A DNA stretch of 8,566 bases from Methylococcaceae bacterium UBA1147 (GTDB lineage Bacteria > Pseudomonadota > Gammaproteobacteria > Methylococcales > UBA1147). The stretch lies in the NCBI GenBank assembly GCA_002311315.1, contig DBZZ01000080.1:55217-63782 (forward strand), written 5' to 3'. The stretch's first letter is position 1. Each line of letters opens with the position of its first letter. The notes beneath the pieces are model-generated. The model was given only the letters and a program-made list of their open reading frames with translations, ran no database searches and was not told where the DNA came from. The position numbers and the translations under genes were made by a program. This document shows positions 6,007 through 8,566 of the stretch, piece after piece.

Positions 6007-6299
6007 TGTCTTCAGATCCTCTCGAAGTTTGGCGAATTCAATTCGAATTTTATTTTGTCTGTTTCATGAAGACAGGCTTTTCTGCCCCTGGATAGAACGG
6101 AGCTTCGGGAAATTGGTCGAATACAAGACCTTCGCTTGCACTATACATACACATGAGGCTGGCATAAACCAGGCGATCATGGAATGGGCCAAGCGCCGAC
6201 TGCAAAGAATCTATAGCAGTATTTATTCTATACCTGAACGAAAAGCCACCGGGCCGCTGGTTACCAAGCAAGCCCTCGGCAAGCAGGGTAGCATTCTCA
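6007..6299. other. Spacer between the MFS gene and exbB, likely promoter region
   Basis: Nearly 300 bases separate the MFS stop from the exbB GTG. The exbB-proximal part is AT-rich and includes TAAAAT on the minus strand (6047-6052), a possible -10 box without a good -35. A palindrome CGAATT-C-AATTCG lies at 6033-6045, and an inverted repeat TGTCT/AGACA at about 6056-6074. A weak 86-codon ORF crosses the spacer. I see no standard terminator. Confidence 0.4.
6033..6045. repeat. Palindrome CGAATT-C-AATTCG upstream of exbB
   Basis: Perfect six-base arms around one central base lie 27 bases upstream of the exbB start, in an AT-rich tract just downstream of a possible -10 hexamer. The place suits an operator for the envelope operon, but no regulator can be assigned, and AT-rich palindromes of this size arise by chance. 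Confidence 0.35.
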
Positions 6300-6310
6300 T
6301 CAATCGGCAC
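6050..6310 (-). CDS. Hypothetical 86-codon ORF overlapping the MFS 3' end (doubtful)
   Basis: A GTG-started frame of 86 codons begins 11 bases inside the end of the MFS gene and fills most of the spacer before exbB. I do not recognise the product. It shows no signal peptide, membrane helix or metal-binding motif; the C-terminal part contains FDQFPEAPFYPGAEKPVF. Codons AGA and ATA appear, unlike in its neighbours, and no good ribosome-binding site precedes the GTG. It may be a real small gene at the end of the aroC-MFS unit, a decayed remnant, or a chance frame across a promoter region. I lean to the last. Confidence 0.22.
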   Translation of the reverse strand: MPIDENATLLAEGLLGNQRPGGFSFRYRINTAIDSLQSALGPFHDRLVYASLMCMYSASEGLVFDQFPEAPFYPGAEKPVFMKQTK

Positions 6311-7451
6311 ATTCGTTGGTCCGAACCCAGACCCATGCGATCACCAGGGCGAGCAGGCAAACCGCCGATGCCGCACAAAATACCTGCCGGGCACCAAGCT
6401 CGTCCCACAAGGCGCCACTAGCCAGGCTACCGAGCATACCGCCCAGCCCGAAGCTCATGCTGCTATACAAGGCCTGCCCTCGGCCATGACTTCCTGACGG
6501 AAAATAAGCGTGCACCAAATGAATGGCCGCCACATGCATCGAACCGAAAGTCGCCGCGTGCAGAACCTGAGCAAAAACCAGGGTCGGAAGATGATCCGCG
6601 AAAAAGGCGATCAGCACCCACCGTAACACTCCGGCCATTATACTGGCCAGCAGGATCACCCTGAGACTGAACCTTGCCAGACACCGGTGCATGTTGAAGA
6701 ACAGCACAACTTCGGCAATGACGCCTAGTGACCACAACTGTCCAACCTGGCCATGGCTGTAACCGTGGTGTTCAAGGAAGATCGAATAGAATACGTAATA
6801 TGGGCCGTGCGCCAGCTGCACCAGGCAGGAAACCACCAGGAACGCGATGACCTCAGTTTTCCGGAGAATCACGCCCAGGCCGGACCCCGCGTGTACACTG
6901 GCTGAGACCTGTTCCCCAGGAACCAGCATACTGGCCAGCCAGATTCCCCACATGAGCAACGCGACCACCAACGGCAGCACAGATATATCCAGCGATTCAA
7001 GCAGCCAGCCAACCCCGACCACGGTCACCACGAAGCCGATCGATCCCCACACCCGAACCTGACTGTAACCATGCGGGTCGCTTTTCAGGTAGCCCAAGGT
7101 AACCGCCTCGAACTGGGGCAGCGCAGCGTTCCAGAAAAAACTGAAAACCAGCGTCACCGCGGCCATCCAAGCAAAGCCGGTGTTCAGAAACATGGCGAGA
7201 AAGGCCAAGCTAGCCATCAACGAAGCGCTGCGGATCAGGGAGACCCGACGACCACTTTGGTCGGCAACCCAGCCCCAGATATTCGGGGCAACGATCTTTG
7301 TTCCAACCAGCACAGCCGCAAGCTGGCCAATCTGAATGGCATTGAAACCCAGCGATTTCAGGTACAGGTTCCAGTACGGAAGCAGGCTGCCAAGCGTCGA
7401 GAAATAAAGGAAGTAAAAAGCGGAAAGACGCCAGTAAGGAAGGCTCCTCAT
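6300..7451 (-). CDS. MFS transporter, HcaT/LacY-like (MFS_1-like) family
   Basis: This 383-residue inner-membrane protein has about twelve hydrophobic segments in two six-helix halves. Between helices 2 and 3 lies WGWVADQSGRR (59-69), a variant of the MFS motif A. RVWGSIGF at 133-140 is characteristic of the branch containing LacY, NupG and the phenylpropionate transporter HcaT. The second half has GVIAEVVLFF (243-252) and a C-terminal GQALYSSMSFGLGGMLGS segment. The N-terminus lacks a signal peptide, as usual. The substrate is not evident; location next to aroC suggests, but does not show, an aromatic or hydroaromatic acid. The ATG is preceded by GGA at a short distance, and a 21-codon mini-ORF ends on it as ATGA. 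The aroC-MFS pairing is one that I recall from Pseudomonas. Nothing appears truncated. Confidence 0.9.
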   Translation of the reverse strand: MRSLPYWRLSAFYFLYFSTLGSLLPYWNLYLKSLGFNAIQIGQLAAVLVGTKIVAPNIWGWVADQSGRRVSLIRSASLMASLAFLAMFLNTGFAWMAAVTLVFSFFWNAALPQFEAVTLGYLKSDPHGYSQVRVWGSIGFVVTVVGVGWLLESLDISVLPLVVALLMWGIWLASMLVPGEQVSASVHAGSGLGVILRKTEVIAFLVVSCLVQLAHGPYYVFYSIFLEHHGYSHGQVGQLWSLGVIAEVVLFFNMHRCLARFSLRVILLASIMAGVLRWVLIAFFADHLPTLVFAQVLHAATFGSMHVAAIHLVHAYFPSGSHGRGQALYSSMSFGLGGMLGSLASGALWDELGARQVFCAASAVCLLALVIAWVWVRTNECAD

Positions 7452-7513
7452 TCGTCCAACCAGGCTACACCCTCAAAATCAGGCAACCAGCTAGCCTGAG
7501 CCGAAGGCCCCAT
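7448..7513 (-). CDS. Candidate mini-ORF (21 codons) between aroC and the MFS gene
   Basis: GAGGTG at 7520-7525, a full six-base match to the anti-Shine-Dalgarno, is followed six bases later by ATG. The frame lies entirely in the aroC-MFS gap, starts MGPSAQASWL, ends GVAWLDE, and stops with TGA overlapping the MFS ATG as ATGA. The MFS start itself has only GGA close by, so coupling through this mini-ORF is credible. The frame is also open upstream into aroC, which weakens the case. It has the best initiation signal of the three mini-ORFs. Confidence 0.35.
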   Translation of the reverse strand: MGPSAQASWLPDFEGVAWLDE

Positions 7514-7545
7514 TATCGACACCTCGGCCGCAGAGTGGTCAGGTC

Positions 7546-8566
7546 TCAGTCCCGGCTGCCAGGGATCGGCGACATTGGGGTTTCTACGCCCTGATTCTGC
7601 CCTCGGTGACGCAGAAAATGGTCGAAAATCACGATCGCCATCATGGCTTCTGCAATCGGCGTTGCACGAATACCAACACAAGGATCGTGACGCCCCTTGG
7701 TGATGACTTCAACCGGTTTTCCCTCTATATTCACTCCTGCACCGGGCAGGCGCAAGCTGGACGTCGCTTTCAGCGCGATGCTTGCCCGAACATCCTGGCC
7801 GCTGGAAATGCCGCCCAGAATCCCCCCGGCATGGTTACTAAGGAAACCCTCGGGGGTCATTTCATCGCGAAAATCGGTCCCCTTGCAATCGATACAATCG
7901 AAACCATCTCCAATCTCGACCCCCTTGACGGCGTTGATGCTCATCAGCGCATGAGCAAGGTCAGCATCGAGCCGATCAAAGATCGGTTCACCGAGCCCCG
8001 TCGGAACGTTCTCGGCAACGACATTGATCCGCGCACCCACGGAATTGCCTTCCTTGCGCAACGAATCCATATAATTTTCAAGCTCCGGAACCCGGGCCGG
8101 GTCCGGACAAAAAAACGGGTTCTGATTGACCGACTCCCAGTCCTTGAGGTCCAGTACCAGAGGACCCAACTGTGCCAGATATCCACGGATACGGACCCCG
8201 ACCAGCTGATACAGGAATTTTTTCGCGATCGCTCCTGCTGCCACCCGCATCGCCGTTTCGCGAGCCGAAGAACGACCGCCTCCACGGTAATCACGAACCC
8301 CGTATTTCTGCAGGTAGGTGTAATCGGCATGTCCGGGCCTGAAGCGATCAGCAATGTTTGAGTAATCCTTGGATCGCTGGTCTGTATTTTCGATCATTAA
8401 ACCAATCGGTGTGCCGGTCGTCTTTCCCTCGAACACGCCCGATAAAATATGAACCTCATCGGCTTCGCGGCGCTGCGTGGTATGGCGCGACTTGCCGGGC
8501 CTGCGGCGGTCGAGATCAACCTGCATGTCTTCCTCGCTGAGGGCCAGCCCCGGCGGACAACCATCG
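7546..8566 (-). CDS. aroC: Chorismate synthase; start lies beyond the right edge
   Basis: Chorismate synthase converts 5-enolpyruvylshikimate 3-phosphate to chorismate using reduced FMN, the last shared step for aromatic amino acids, folate and quinones. 339 codons are visible. By comparison with the E. coli enzyme (361 residues), about 25 N-terminal residues, including the GESHG motif, are outside the window. The visible part begins DGCPPGLALSEEDMQVDLDR. The RPGHADYTYLQKYGVRDYRG stretch, the signature GGGRSSARETAMRVAAG and the C-terminal GRHDPCVGIRATPIAEAM motif are all intact. An internal ATG at 8526 is not the start, since conserved sequence continues upstream. The C-terminal tail after the last helix (VETPMSPIPGSRD) is slightly longer than in E. 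coli. It leads into the MFS gene with a 94-base gap and no clear terminator, so read-through is likely. Identity is near certain. Confidence 0.97.
   Translation of the reverse strand, partial: DGCPPGLALSEEDMQVDLDRRRPGKSRHTTQRREADEVHILSGVFEGKTTGTPIGLMIENTDQRSKDYSNIADRFRPGHADYTYLQKYGVRDYRGGGRSSARETAMRVAAGAIAKKFLYQLVGVRIRGYLAQLGPLVLDLKDWESVNQNPFFCPDPARVPELENYMDSLRKEGNSVGARINVVAENVPTGLGEPIFDRLDADLAHALMSINAVKGVEIGDGFDCIDCKGTDFRDEMTPEGFLSNHAGGILGGISSGQDVRASIALKATSSLRLPGAGVNIEGKPVEVITKGRHDPCVGIRATPIAEAMMAIVIFDHFLRHRGQNQGVETPMSPIPGSRD

Noticed and set aside
7606..8361. Plus-strand ORF of 251 codons
   Set aside because: It is antisense to aroC, which is intact and highly conserved on the other strand.

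Overview
The window looks like a chromosomal housekeeping segment from a Gram-negative gammaproteobacterium. Every confident gene is on the minus strand, so reading from high to low coordinates follows transcription. The gammaproteobacterial assignment rests on the gene order exbB-exbD-lpxK-ycaR-kdsB-low-molecular-weight phosphatase, which I recall from Pseudomonas-type genomes, and on lipid A/Kdo synthesis genes that require an outer membrane. I cannot name the genus. I see no tRNA, rRNA, CRISPR array, insertion sequence or phage gene.

Layout, in the direction of transcription: (1) aroC (chorismate synthase), cut by the right edge of the window, followed after 94 bases by a 12-helix MFS transporter of the HcaT/LacY-like type. 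(2) A 293-base spacer with a weak 86-codon ORF and an AT-rich tract containing a small palindrome. (3) A compact envelope cluster: exbB-like and exbD-like (ATGA overlap), lpxK, ycaR (8-base overlap with lpxK), kdsB, and a low-molecular-weight tyrosine phosphatase. LpxK completes lipid IVA and KdsB activates the Kdo sugar that is added to it, so these two enzymes serve consecutive steps. The ExbB/ExbD pair probably forms a proton-driven inner-membrane motor, but no tonB or tolA partner is present. (4) A secreted Dabb-domain protein and a dienelactone-hydrolase-family enzyme, probably co-oriented accessory genes of unknown substrate. (5) A 438-base spacer without a convincing gene, then prfC (release factor 3), which has a consensus -10 box and is cut by the left edge.

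The genes are ordinary, but the junctions are less so. In three gaps (aroC to MFS, exbD to lpxK, kdsB to phosphatase) a mini-ORF of about 21-32 codons lies in the gap and ends in a four-base stop/start overlap (ATGA, TTGA, ATGA) with the next gene. Two of the three have a good Shine-Dalgarno sequence. This could be translational relay by mini-cistrons, or coincidence: one stop/start overlap is expected fairly often by chance. I regard it as the most interesting feature here, and it is testable. I found no evidence of a novel defence, mobile or biosynthetic system.
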